Shown here piece after piece: positions 1 to 8,271 of a stretch of 64,000 nt of DNA. Below the pieces are notes generated by a model. It did no database searches, was not told where the DNA came from, and worked only from the letters and a program-made list of their open reading frames with translations. A program made the translations under genes and the position numbers. Each line of letters opens with the position of its first letter. Position 1 is the stretch's first letter. The stretch comes from Phyllobacterium bourgognense (lineage in GTDB: Bacteria > Pseudomonadota > Alphaproteobacteria > Rhizobiales > Rhizobiaceae), in assembly GCF_003337575.1 (NCBI RefSeq), contig NZ_QPJM01000004.1, positions 62,001-126,000 of the forward strand, given 5' to 3'.

Positions 1-689
1 AAGGCGCCGAGAGCGAGCAGGCCGCCACCTTCGCGATCATCATCATCCTCGTCGTCATAATCATCGTCTTCGGCCACGTGTCGAGTGGACTTCTTGGTGA
101 CCACCGGTTCGCTGTCGCGATAGGTGATGCCACTGGCAAAGCCAAATATCCAAAGGGTCGGGATGGCAAGAATGGCAACCATGATCATGGCAAGACCACC
201 ACGGGGGAAAGTGCCGATAAAGATGCCAGGTATTTTGAGGACCATATCACCAAAGACACCGCCAAGACCGATGGGCATGGGCCAGCTTTCAGGGATAGCG
301 AAGCATCCGGCGATCGCCGCAGCCAGAAGCGAGGCGCAAAGCCAGGCAACACTTCGGCGCATCATACGATCCACGCCGCGCCCAGTGAGAAAGAGCCCGC
401 CCCAGAAAAGCGCCGGCATCAGTGCCACGACCATGGAAAGACCAAAAAACTGCATGCCGAGATCGGCGAAGACCGCACCGGGATAACCGAGTGCATTGCG
501 GGTCGGATTCGACGTCGCATGACTGAAGCTTGGATCAAGCACGTTCCACGTAGCGAGGCTGCCGATAGCAAAGGCCACCAAACCGATAAGCCCCAGCCCC
601 CACAGGATATGAATCTGCCTGCGGAACAGGGTGGATAACCCGGTTCGCTGATCATCAATGGCATAGGAGGAAGGGTATCCCTGACGCAT
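1..689 (-). CDS. ftsK: DNA translocase FtsK, N-terminal part (cut by window edge)
   Basis: FtsK anchors in the septal membrane and pumps chromosomal DNA during division. Only about 229 N-terminal codons lie here; the motor domain is beyond the window. The minus-strand frame is open to the left edge and encodes a short cytoplasmic N-terminus, about four hydrophobic segments (for example ILWGLGLIGLVAFAIGSLAT), and then an acidic stretch rich in Asp/Glu near residues 212-225, as expected where the FtsK membrane domain passes into its linker. The ATG at 687-689 was chosen as start, but the frame stays open upstream without a better ATG, so the N-terminus is uncertain. Assignment rests on the membrane-domain pattern and on the amtB/glnK/tesB/ubiH neighbourhood, since no motor motif is visible. 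Confidence 0.78.
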   Translation of the reverse strand, partial: MRQGYPSSYAIDDQRTGLSTLFRRQIHILWGLGLIGLVAFAIGSLATWNVLDPSFSHATSNPTRNALGYPGAVFADLGMQFFGLSMVVALMPALFWGGLFLTGRGVDRMMRRSVAWLCASLLAAAIAGCFAIPESWPMPIGLGGVFGDMVLKIPGIFIGTFPRGGLAMIMVAILAIPTLWIFGFASGITYRDSEPVVTKKSTRHVAEDDDYDDEDDDDREGGGLLALGA

Positions 690-866
690 GAAATCCGGCC
701 CCGCGTGAACGCATACAGAGCAGCTGCGAGCAGCCGCCAATCCAAGAGTTGATTCTGACGTTACGGTGCGGATGGTTAAGGGGCCATTAACCATGGAAAG
801 GGCAGTCGAGGTATTTACCGAAAACGAAATTGAAATGTTGTAGCGGCTACGGTGACTTCGTGATCG

Positions 867-1250
867 TCAGGGATGTGCTTCTTGATCTACGTCTAACAGT
901 CGCTTGGCGAGATACTCAGCGAATTCGGCTCCAGAAGAAAATAGGATCCAGCTGACTGCCCCCACAATGTCGAACAAAGATATGACATACCTGTCGCCAT
1001 AACTGACACCCGCCATGAGCCCGGGTGTGCGAGCGATGTGGCGATCGTATATCTTCCAAACTTTTCGAGCTGTTCTACTCTTCACAACAATGAGAAGTGC
1101 CTTTGCCGTTTTATGGTACCAAGGCAGTGGCTTTTGCCGAATTGCCAGCAATCCAACCAAGGCCTTCCTTAGCGGTTTTCGAAGCGTTGGTGACAGCTCG
1201 GAACAAATTTGAAACGCAAGTTTGTCTTGTTCTTCAGCGGTTAGCGTCAT
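867..1250 (-). CDS. Hypothetical protein, 127 aa
   Basis: I do not recognise this protein. The start at 1250 is supported by an SD sequence GAGAGG about 4 nt upstream of the ATG; an earlier ATG 7 codons upstream has no such site. The sequence is basic in the middle, with one weakly hydrophobic stretch (residues 92-106) and no signal peptide. It lies between ftsK and the displaced amtB 3' end. Base composition is somewhat AT-richer than neighbouring core genes (28 G+C in the 60 bases at 1081-1140), which is compatible with recent acquisition but does not prove it. Confidence 0.6.
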   Translation of the reverse strand: MTLTAEEQDKLAFQICSELSPTLRKPLRKALVGLLAIRQKPLPWYHKTAKALLIVVKSRTARKVWKIYDRHIARTPGLMAGVSYGDRYVISLFDIVGAVSWILFSSGAEFAEYLAKRLLDVDQEAHP

Positions 1251-1380
1251 GTTACCTCTCCGGCGAAACAATACTCACTATCCATAAAGGAATGCTTGCA
1301 TTGTTCGGGAGCTGAGGGTTCCCGCAAATCGCAGGCGTCGCTGTTGGCACAAGGTTGCCGCTGGTGAGCCATGTCCGAAC

Positions 1381-1453
1381 AAAAAGGGCCCGGAAAACCG
1401 GGCCCTTCTGCTTCTTTTCAAGATTGTTCTATCAGCTGTGATACGCGGCTTCA
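1381..1453 (-). repeat. Displaced copy of amtB 3' end plus terminator
   Basis: This is a direct repeat of 2921-2993 at a fixed offset of 1540 bp. About 62 of the first 70 positions match. On the minus strand it still reads the last AmtB residues E-A-A-Y-H-S followed by TGA (stop at 1432-1434), with synonymous differences in the two Ala codons, and it includes a second copy of the terminator hairpin. The stop codon of the tetR gene abuts this remnant directly, so it marks the left junction of the tetR-SDR insert. Confidence 0.85.
1384..1407 (-). terminator. Rho-independent terminator downstream of tetR
   Basis: A perfect 10-bp stem (AAGGGCCCGG with its complement) closes a 4-nt loop. Read on the minus strand it runs into TTTTTG, so it should terminate tetR. 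The stem is identical to the amtB/SDR terminator at 2924-2947; only the loop differs. Confidence 0.8.
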
Positions 1454-1993
1454 CTTCGGGCTAATCCACTCACGCGTCTGCGCCAGCAGTTCATCAGACA
1501 AATGCGGGTCATCGCTCATCCGGGCCAAGATAACTGCACCCACCATCGCCGCCCAGCTCCCAATGGCGGCCCGGCGTTTGTTTTCTGCGGTTGCTCCAGG
1601 AGCCGAGCGGCTCAGGCGCTCGATGTGCTCTCGCAAGCCTGCCGTCATCGCTGCGCGGGCCTCTGGCGATTGATGGATGGTTTGGCCGGCCAGCCCCGCC
1701 GTTGGACATCCGCCGGCGATATCATCCCGGTGACTTTCCGAGAGGTACGTCGTCGCGTACCGCGTCAGATCGAGGTCCTCCGGTATCCCGGCTGAAACGA
1801 TGTGGGCCAGGGTTTGAACGATCAGGTCATCTTTCGAACTGAAATGCCCATAAAAAGCGCCGTGGGTGAGAGACGCCGCCTTCATGACATCCGCCACTGT
1901 CACCGCCTCGAACCCTTTGGCCCTGAAAAGCCTGCCAGCTGCCTCCAGGATCCTTTGCCGGTTTTCCGCGACTTGCTCCCGACTGACTTTCAT
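1451..1993 (-). CDS. TetR/AcrR family transcriptional regulator
   Basis: A 180-residue one-domain regulator. The N-terminal 50 residues form the TetR helix-turn-helix, with the typical pattern RQRILEAAGRLFRAKGFEAV followed by the recognition-helix region THGAFYGHFSSKDDL. The C-terminal part should be the ligand-binding and dimerisation domain. It is divergent from the short-chain dehydrogenase at 2096, with 102 bp between them that contain dyad symmetry, so it most likely represses that gene and itself. The last codons and the stop abut the displaced amtB tail, which places the gene inside an inserted segment. The ligand cannot be told from sequence. Confidence 0.9.
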   Translation of the reverse strand: MKVSREQVAENRQRILEAAGRLFRAKGFEAVTVADVMKAASLTHGAFYGHFSSKDDLIVQTLAHIVSAGIPEDLDLTRYATTYLSESHRDDIAGGCPTAGLAGQTIHQSPEARAAMTAGLREHIERLSRSAPGATAENKRRAAIGSWAAMVGAVILARMSDDPHLSDELLAQTREWISPK

Positions 1994-2018
1994 TCCGTCC
2001 TCGATTTCTCACTTGACT

Positions 2019-2071
2019 TTAATCATTACAGCGATCATGAATACACTAAACATGATGACGATCATGATTAA
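2019..2071. promoter_or_regulatory. Candidate TetR operator in the divergent intergenic region
   Basis: An imperfect dyad centred near 2045: TTAATCAT at 2019-2026 and ATCATG at 2034-2039 are mirrored by CATGAT at 2051-2056 and ATGATTAA at 2064-2071. A further ATCATGAT palindrome lies at 2061-2068. A possible -35 box TTGACT for the rightward gene is at 2013-2018. The position between a TetR gene and its divergent target is the usual place for an operator; binding is inferred. Confidence 0.5.
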
Positions 2072-2095
2072 TAATCCCAACTCAAGGAAAAAGCA

Positions 2096-2896
2096 ATGAA
2101 AGCCAAATCCACCGTCCTTATTACCGGAGCCTCCACTGGCATCGGTGCTGTTTATGCCGACCGTTTTGCCAAGCGAGGACATGACCTTGTATTGGTTGCT
2201 CGAGACCTGGCTCGACTGGAAGCGCTCAGCGAGCGGCTGCGCCGTGAAACCGGAGCCAATGTCGATATCCTTCAAGCCGATCTCACCGATGAGGTCGAGC
2301 TCGCCGGGGTGGAGTCGCGGGTGCGTGACGATGCGCGCATTGGCATACTGATCAACAATGCCGGCGCCAGCGCGGCCGGCGGCTTCGCCGATCAAACGCC
2401 GGACGACGTGGCCAAGCTCATCAGTCTCAACACGACTGCGCTGACACGGCTGGTCAGCGCTGTTACACCCCGTTTCGTCAAGGCTGGGGAAGGGTCGATC
2501 ATCAATATCGCCTCGGTTGTTGGATTGGCTCCTGAATTTGGTCTAACCGTCTACGGAGCGACAAAAGCATTTGTGCTGTTCCTCAGCCAGGGACTCCAGC
2601 TCGAACTTGGCCCAAAGGGAGTGTATGTCCAGGTAGTACTGCCCTCGGCGACGCGAACAGAGATCTGGGAGCGTTCAGGTCGGGATGTGAATACACTTCC
2701 GGCCGTGATGGAAGTAGACGAACTGGTCGACGCAGCACTAGTGGGCTTCGATCGTCGCGAGTCCGTGACTATTCCGCCGCTTCCGGATGCCGATCAATGG
2801 AAGGTTTTCGACGCGGCTCGACAGTCAATGATTCCGAATTACGCGCAGGTCCACGCTGCCGATCGTTATCAGCCCGAAAAAGCGCTCGCAAGTTAA
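2096..2896 (+). CDS. Short-chain dehydrogenase/reductase (SDR)
   Basis: A 266-residue NAD(P)-dependent classical SDR. The cofactor loop TGASTGIG is at residues 10-17, NNAG lies near residue 87, and the catalytic tyrosine and lysine are in YGATKAF in the middle of the protein, preceded by the serine region INIASVVGLAPE. The start ATG follows AAGGAAA by 7 nt. It is divergent from the TetR gene and probably under its control. Together they form a two-gene insert between amtB and a displaced amtB tail. The substrate is unknown; such TetR-SDR pairs are often linked to detoxification or secondary metabolism, which is only a guess here. Confidence 0.88.
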   Translation: MKAKSTVLITGASTGIGAVYADRFAKRGHDLVLVARDLARLEALSERLRRETGANVDILQADLTDEVELAGVESRVRDDARIGILINNAGASAAGGFADQTPDDVAKLISLNTTALTRLVSAVTPRFVKAGEGSIINIASVVGLAPEFGLTVYGATKAFVLFLSQGLQLELGPKGVYVQVVLPSATRTEIWERSGRDVNTLPAVMEVDELVDAALVGFDRRESVTIPPLPDADQWKVFDAARQSMIPNYAQVHAADRYQPEKALAS

Positions 2897-2920
2897 GGCA
2901 GCGCCAGGAGGCGTTTAAAC

Positions 2921-2993
2921 ACAAAGGGCCCGGTGAACCGGGCCCTTCTGGTTCTTTTCGAGATAGTTCTATCAGCTGTGATAGGCAGCTTCG
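2921..2993 (-). repeat. Native-position amtB 3' end repeated at 1381-1453
   Basis: This is the second member of the direct repeat, made of the amtB terminator and the last codons of intact amtB. See the copy at 1381-1453. The two repeats bracket the 1.5-kb tetR-SDR segment. Confidence 0.85.
2924..2947. terminator. Bidirectional terminator between SDR gene and amtB
   Basis: A 10-bp perfect stem (AAGGGCCCGG) with loop TGAA lies between two convergent genes. It is followed by TTCTGGTTCTTTT on the plus strand and by TTTGTGTTT on the minus strand, so it can serve both the SDR gene and amtB. Confidence 0.75.
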
Positions 2994-4396
2994 CCGTGCG
3001 AGGTGAGGTCGAGGCCTTCACGCTCTGATTCAGGCGATGCGCGCAGGCCGACGATCAGATCGACGATCTTGTAAAGGATCGCGCTACCGATACCGGACCA
3101 GAGCAGTGTCACGGCGACACCCTTGAACTGCGCCCAGAGCTGAGTCGCCGTACCTGCGTAGCTGGCGGCGAAGTCGGCAGTCGAATAATCAACGATGCCG
3201 GCACCACCCAGTGCAGGATTGACGAGGATGCCGGTACCAAGAGCACCGATGATACCACCGACGCAATGGATGCCGAAGACATCGAGGCTGTCATCATAGT
3301 CGAACGTGTTCTTCACCACTGCGACGAAGAAGTAGCAGACGACGGTGACGACCGCGCCGAGCACGATGGCTCCCATCGGACCGACAAAACCGGCAGCCGG
3401 GGTAACGGCAACCAGGCCGGCAACGGCGCCCGATACGGCACCGAGCATCGAAGCCTTACCACGCAGGAAGGATTCGAGGATGATCCACATCACCGCCGCA
3501 GCAGCTGTCGCGACGAAGGTGTTGATCATGGCAAGGCCCGCATAGGCATTGGCTTCGAGATTGGAACCGGCATTGAAGCCGAACCAGCCAACCCACAGCA
3601 ATGACGCACCGATCATGGTCATCGTCATGGAGTGCGGTGCCATGATGTCTTTCTTGTAGCCGGTACGCTTGCCGATCATCAGAGCGCCGACGAGACCTGC
3701 AATGCCGGCATTGATATGAACGACGGTACCACCGGCGAAGTCGATTGCGCCAAAGCCGAAGATCAGGCCCGACGGGTCGGAATAGGCACTTGGACCACCC
3801 CAGAACCAGACCATGTGAGCGATCGGGAAGTAAACGAAGGTGACCCAGAGAATAACGAACAGGATGACCGCCGAGAACTTCACGCGTTCAGCGAACGCAC
3901 CGACGATAAGCGCCGGCGTGATGCAGGCAAAGGTCATCTGGAAGACGACATAGACCAGCTCGGGGATGGCGACGCCCTTCGTGAAGGTTTCGGACATCGT
4001 CGTCACGTCGACGCCTTGCAAGAATGCCTTCGACAGGCCACCGACAAACGAATTGCCGGGTGTGAACGCCAGGCTATAGCCGTAGAACACCCAGATCAGC
4101 ATCACCACAGCGGTGATGGTGAAGACCTGCATGAGAACCGAAAGCATGTTCTTCGAGCGGACAAGACCGCCATAGAAAAGCGCGAGGCCGGGGATGGTCA
4201 TCAACAGCACAAGCACTGTCGAGATCATCATCCAGGTGGTGTCGCCCTTGTCGACTGTGAAGGCTGGCGCTGCGGCGGCGGGAGCTGCTGGCGCGGCCTC
4301 CTGAGCGAATGCGGCCAGCGTACCGATAGCGACCAGTGCGAGCGACCCGAGAAGGGTGCTGCGCGCCGCAGATGTCAGACTGGTTGGAATTTTCAT
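2972..4396 (-). CDS. amtB: Ammonium transporter AmtB
   Basis: An inner-membrane ammonium channel of the Amt/MEP/Rh family, 474 residues. An N-terminal hydrophobic signal-like segment (residues 12-31) and an Ala/Pro-rich stretch precede the channel core of about eleven membrane helices. The conserved Asp in FGAIDFAGGTVVHIN (near 219), the twin pore histidines (H227 and H377, the latter in DVFGIHCVGG) and the TFACITPALI segment are all present. The start at 4396 was preferred because AAGGAGA sits about 6 nt upstream; a longer in-frame ATG is 10 codons earlier. It lies 26 bp downstream of glnK and is almost certainly co-transcribed with it. GlnK would bind and block the channel in nitrogen-replete cells. 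Confidence 0.96.
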   Translation of the reverse strand: MKIPTSLTSAARSTLLGSLALVAIGTLAAFAQEAAPAAPAAAAPAFTVDKGDTTWMMISTVLVLLMTIPGLALFYGGLVRSKNMLSVLMQVFTITAVVMLIWVFYGYSLAFTPGNSFVGGLSKAFLQGVDVTTMSETFTKGVAIPELVYVVFQMTFACITPALIVGAFAERVKFSAVILFVILWVTFVYFPIAHMVWFWGGPSAYSDPSGLIFGFGAIDFAGGTVVHINAGIAGLVGALMIGKRTGYKKDIMAPHSMTMTMIGASLLWVGWFGFNAGSNLEANAYAGLAMINTFVATAAAAVMWIILESFLRGKASMLGAVSGAVAGLVAVTPAAGFVGPMGAIVLGAVVTVVCYFFVAVVKNTFDYDDSLDVFGIHCVGGIIGALGTGILVNPALGGAGIVDYSTADFAASYAGTATQLWAQFKGVAVTLLWSGIGSAILYKIVDLIVGLRASPESEREGLDLTSHGEAAYHS

Positions 4397-4422
4397 TATT
4401 GTCTCCTTGAACCCCAAATAAA

Positions 4423-4869
<447 letters not shown>

Positions 4870-4879
4870 CTAAGGAGTA

Positions 4880-4895
4880 TTCAAGTTCCATGCCA
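4880..4895 (-). promoter_or_regulatory. Sigma-54 type -24/-12 promoter for glnK-amtB
   Basis: On the minus strand TGGCATG-N4-TTGAA matches the sigma-54 consensus TGGCACG-N4-TTGCW except for the -12 C, with correct spacing. Transcription would start near 4869, about 108 bp before the glnK start codon. Confidence 0.6.
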
Positions 4896-4978
4896 GACTC
4901 GAAATATAACGCCAAGTTATTGATTATAAATGTATATTTTTAACAATTGGCAGCATGCCTGCGTGACTCTAAGCAACA

Positions 4979-4995
4979 TGCCTAAAATTTAGGCA
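4979..4995. promoter_or_regulatory. Candidate NtrC binding site (TGC-N11-GCA)
   Basis: A perfect 17-bp palindrome TGCCTAAAATTTAGGCA with TGC/GCA ends separated by 11 nt, the spacing of NtrC sites in alphaproteobacteria. It lies about 115 bp upstream of the inferred sigma-54 start, the usual enhancer distance. A weaker TGC-N10-GCA is next to it at about 4960-4975. Confidence 0.55.
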
Positions 4996-5017
4996 AACTC
5001 AATGGTCTTTAAAAACG

Positions 5018-5887
5018 TCACGCCTCGGAATGCACACGAATTAGGCCTTCCTGTGCTGTCGAGGCAATCAATATGCCATCACGGCTATAGATTGCACCAC
5101 GATTAAAGCCACGCGCTCCGGATGTACTGGGGCTGTCTGCCGTATAAAGCAGCCAATCGTCGAAACGGCAGGGACGATGAAACCACATGGCGTGGTCGAG
5201 ACTGGCGACCTGCAGGTCGCGATCGAAAATCGATCTCCCATGCGCATAGAGCGAGGTATCGAGCAGCGTCATGTCCGACAGGTAGGCCAGCACCGCCGCC
5301 TGCACGGCGCGATCATCCGGCACAGGACCTGTGGTCTTGATCCACACGTTCTGCTCGGGCGGCAGCTTCTCGCGCGAGAAATAATGGGCGAGCGACAGAG
5401 GCTTCATCTCGATGGGCCGGTCCTGCTCCCAGTACTTGCGGATAGCGGCAGGCGCATTCTGCAGATATTGCTCTTTCAGGTCGCGGTCGCTGATGAGATT
5501 TTCCGGTTCGGTGACGTCGAGCGGTTTGGGCTTTTGATGTTCAAGCCCCTCCTCCTCGATCTGGAAGGAGGCTTCCAGCGAAAAGATCGCGTGGCCGTGC
5601 TGGATACCGACAACGCGCCGCGTGGTGAAGCTCGAACCGTCGCGAATACGATCGACCTCGTAGATGATCGGCACTTTCGGATCGCCGGCGCGCATGAAAT
5701 AGCCGTGCAGCGAATGCACATGACGCAGAGGATCGACGGTGCGCTGTGCTGCGACCAATGCCTGGCCGATGACCTGGCCGCCGAAGACGCGTTGCCAGCC
5801 GGACTGCGGGCTGCGACCTCGAAACAGGTTGTGTTCAAGCATCTCAAGGTCGAGTATGGACAAAAGCTCATTCATGGCGTCAGACAT
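5018..5887 (-). CDS. tesB: Acyl-CoA thioesterase II
   Basis: A 289-residue TesB-type thioesterase with two hot-dog domains, hydrolysing medium and long acyl-CoA. Recognisable segments are the N-terminal LFRGRSPQSGWQRVFGGQV, the HSLHGYFMRAGDP block and the C-terminal SLDHAMWFHRPCRFDDWLLY with the catalytic Asp region and the closing GASRGFNRG-like motif. The start at 5887 follows GGGAGA; an upstream in-frame extension is Cys-rich and unlike the family. It is divergent from the ubiH-like gene with about 90 bp between them. Confidence 0.93.
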   Translation of the reverse strand: MSDAMNELLSILDLEMLEHNLFRGRSPQSGWQRVFGGQVIGQALVAAQRTVDPLRHVHSLHGYFMRAGDPKVPIIYEVDRIRDGSSFTTRRVVGIQHGHAIFSLEASFQIEEEGLEHQKPKPLDVTEPENLISDRDLKEQYLQNAPAAIRKYWEQDRPIEMKPLSLAHYFSREKLPPEQNVWIKTTGPVPDDRAVQAAVLAYLSDMTLLDTSLYAHGRSIFDRDLQVASLDHAMWFHRPCRFDDWLLYTADSPSTSGARGFNRGAIYSRDGILIASTAQEGLIRVHSEA

Positions 5888-5977
5888 GATCGAAGTCTCC
5901 CGTTCGCGCGTCCAACGCTTGCAACAGGAACAGCAGCACAAGTCAAGCGCCGCACAATTGCAACCCGGAGGCAAATC

Positions 5978-7207
5978 ATGGTTGAACGAAGCTCCCCGCA
6001 AGACATCACCATCGCCGGCGCAGGCTATGTCGGCCTTGCGACAGCGGTCGCGCTGAAATCATCGGCGCCGCACCTTGCCGTCACGGTTATCGACGCCGCG
6101 CCCGCCGGCGTCTGGCGTAACGATACGCGCGCGTCGGCTATCGCCGCCGCCGCAAGCCGCATGCTGGACCGCCTCGGATGCTGGGAGGCGATCCTTCCCG
6201 AAGCGCAACCCATTACCGAGATGATCGTCACCGATTCGCGCACGTCCGATCCCGTACGGCCGGTGTTCTTGACCTTCAACGGCGAAGTCGAGCCGGGCGA
6301 GCCGTTCGCGCATATGGTCGAGAACCGCGTCCTCAACGCATCGTTGCGCAAGAAGGCGGAAGAACTTGGCGTAACCTTCATCGAAGGCGCGCCGGTGAAC
6401 GGTTTCGAACATGGCGAGGCACATCTGACGGTCCGTTATTCAGATAACAAGAGCTTGCGCACCCGGCTGCTGATCGCGGCCGACGGCGTCAAATCCCGCC
6501 TGCGCGAGATGGCCGGCATCAAGGTCGTGAACTGGGAATACGGCCAGTCAGGCATCGTTTGCACCGTCACCCATGAGCGCCCGCATCATGGCCGGGCCGA
6601 GGAACACTTCTTGCCGGCAGGCCCCTTTGCGGTGCTGCCGCTCAAAGGAAACCGTTCATCGCTGGTCTGGACAGAACGGACCGCAGATGCAGAGCGCCTG
6701 ATCAACGAGGATGATTTCGTTTTTGAAGCCGAACTCGAACAACGCTTTGGCCTGAAACTCGGTGAAGTACACGTGGAAGGCGCGCGTAAAGCCTTTCCGC
6801 TCGGTCTTACGCTTGCTCGGGATTTCGTCAAGCCGCGCTTCGCGCTGGTGGGCGATGCAGCGCACGGCATCCACCCGATCGCCGGGCAAGGTCTCAATCT
6901 CGGCTTCAAAGATGCGGCAGCGTTGGCGGAAACCATCGTCGATGCCGATCGGCTCGGGCTCGACATCGGTTCGGTAGCGGTGCTCGAGCGCTACCAGACC
7001 TGGCGCCGCTTCGACACGGTGCAGATGGGCGTCACAACGGACGTTTTGAACCGGCTGTTTTCCAACGACAACGTACCGGTCCGGGCGCTGCGCGATTTCG
7101 GTCTCGGCCTTGTCGAACGGATGCCGCGGCTCAAGGGATTCTTCATCCGCCAGGCCGCGGGACTATCGACGACAGCGCCGAAACTGCTGCAGGGCCAGCC
7201 GATCTAG
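5978..7207 (+). CDS. ubiH: UbiH/UbiF/COQ6-family FAD hydroxylase (ubiquinone biosynthesis)
   Basis: A 409-residue flavoprotein monooxygenase, normally hydroxylating the ubiquinone ring. The dinucleotide motif GAGYVGLATA is at residues 14-23, the DGVKSRLREMAG motif is near 170, and the GDAAHGIHPIAGQGLNLG FAD/ribityl motif is near residue 292. The start ATG follows CCGGAGG; the same frame is open far upstream but that part is antisense to tesB. The exact ring position (UbiH, UbiF, UbiI or UbiL type) cannot be decided from sequence alone. Its stop TAG shares the palindrome CTAG with the stop of the convergent next gene. Confidence 0.88.
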   Translation: MVERSSPQDITIAGAGYVGLATAVALKSSAPHLAVTVIDAAPAGVWRNDTRASAIAAAASRMLDRLGCWEAILPEAQPITEMIVTDSRTSDPVRPVFLTFNGEVEPGEPFAHMVENRVLNASLRKKAEELGVTFIEGAPVNGFEHGEAHLTVRYSDNKSLRTRLLIAADGVKSRLREMAGIKVVNWEYGQSGIVCTVTHERPHHGRAEEHFLPAGPFAVLPLKGNRSSLVWTERTADAERLINEDDFVFEAELEQRFGLKLGEVHVEGARKAFPLGLTLARDFVKPRFALVGDAAHGIHPIAGQGLNLGFKDAAALAETIVDADRLGLDIGSVAVLERYQTWRRFDTVQMGVTTDVLNRLFSNDNVPVRALRDFGLGLVERMPRLKGFFIRQAAGLSTTAPKLLQGQPI

Positions 7208-8244
7208 AGCGGGCGTGGATATTTGCGGTAGATCGCGTTTATCTCCTTGAGGAGTTCCGGTGGCAGCGTGATCTGGCTTGCCCATATATCGGTCTTCAAC
7301 TGCTCCATTGATGTTGCACCGATGATAACCGAGGTCATGAACGGCCGCGTCAGCGCGAAAGCGATCGCCATCTGCGCCACATCGAGATTGTGCTTGCGGG
7401 CGAGTTCAATATAAGCGCGAACCGCAGGCGCGGAGTGTTCATTGTTGCGCCACAGACCGCCCGGCTGAATCGAGCCACGTGTGCCCGCCGGCGTTTTCCC
7501 GTCGAGATATTTGCCGGTCAGTACACCGGAAGCCAGCGACGAATAGGCGAGAAGGCCGACATCCTCATGATGGCTGAGTTCGGCAAGATCGAGATCGAAA
7601 ACGCGCTGGATAAGGCTGTATTCGTTCTGCACCGAAGCAACGCGGGGCAGATCGTGACGCTCGGAAAGCTTGAGCCATTGACCGATGCCCCAGGCCGTTT
7701 CGTTGGAAAGGCCGATGTGACGGATCTTGCCTTCCTTGACCATATCGCCAAGCCCTTGCAGAGCCTCTTCGATCTGGGCGACGACCTGCGACTTGTCCTG
7801 GTTCTGCGGCGCATACTGCCATGCGGTACCGAAATGATAATGACCGCGGGCGGCATAGTGGACCTGATAGAGATCGATATAGTCGGTCTGCAGACGCTTC
7901 AGACTGCCTTCCACCGCCTCACGCACGGTCTGGCGATCAGGTGGAGTTCCATTGCGGATCCAGCTATTGCCGCCGCCGGAAATCTTCGACGCCAATACGA
8001 ACTTGTCGCGCTTGCCGGTTTTCTTGAACCACGTGCCGATATAACTTTCGGTTTTGCCGTAGGTGTCCGCGCTCGACGGAATTGCATAGACTTCCGCCGT
8101 ATCCATGAAATTGATACCCGCATCCAGCGCATAGTCGATCTGGCTGTGTGCATCGGCTTCGGTGTTCTGTACGCCCCAGGTCATGGTGCCGAGGCAAATT
8201 TCAGTGACGACGATATCGGTCCTGCCGAGTTTCTTCAGTTTCAC
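7204..8244 (-). CDS. Aldo/keto reductase, Tas-like
   Basis: A 346-residue NADPH-dependent AKR of the Tas type. The catalytic Asp/Tyr pair is in FMDTAEVYAIP and the lysine in KFVLASKISG; the Tas-specific insertion with G-N-S-W-I-R-N-G-T follows. HIGLSNETAWGIG and the C-terminal SVIIGATSMEQLKTDI cofactor motif are clear. The start is GTG at 8242-8244 with AGGAAA 6 nt upstream. The stop codon overlaps that of the convergent ubiH-type gene in the shared sequence CTAG. The physiological substrate is unknown. Confidence 0.9.
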   Translation of the reverse strand: MKLKKLGRTDIVVTEICLGTMTWGVQNTEADAHSQIDYALDAGINFMDTAEVYAIPSSADTYGKTESYIGTWFKKTGKRDKFVLASKISGGGNSWIRNGTPPDRQTVREAVEGSLKRLQTDYIDLYQVHYAARGHYHFGTAWQYAPQNQDKSQVVAQIEEALQGLGDMVKEGKIRHIGLSNETAWGIGQWLKLSERHDLPRVASVQNEYSLIQRVFDLDLAELSHHEDVGLLAYSSLASGVLTGKYLDGKTPAGTRGSIQPGGLWRNNEHSAPAVRAYIELARKHNLDVAQMAIAFALTRPFMTSVIIGATSMEQLKTDIWASQITLPPELLKEINAIYRKYPRPL

Positions 8245-8271
8245 GGGATTTTCCTGTTTGATCTTGGTTGA

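Noticed and set aside
5177-5977. Long in-frame extension upstream of the ubiH-type gene
   Set aside because: It is antisense to tesB, lacks an SD and has no homology to flavin monooxygenases; the family motif begins just after ATG 5978.
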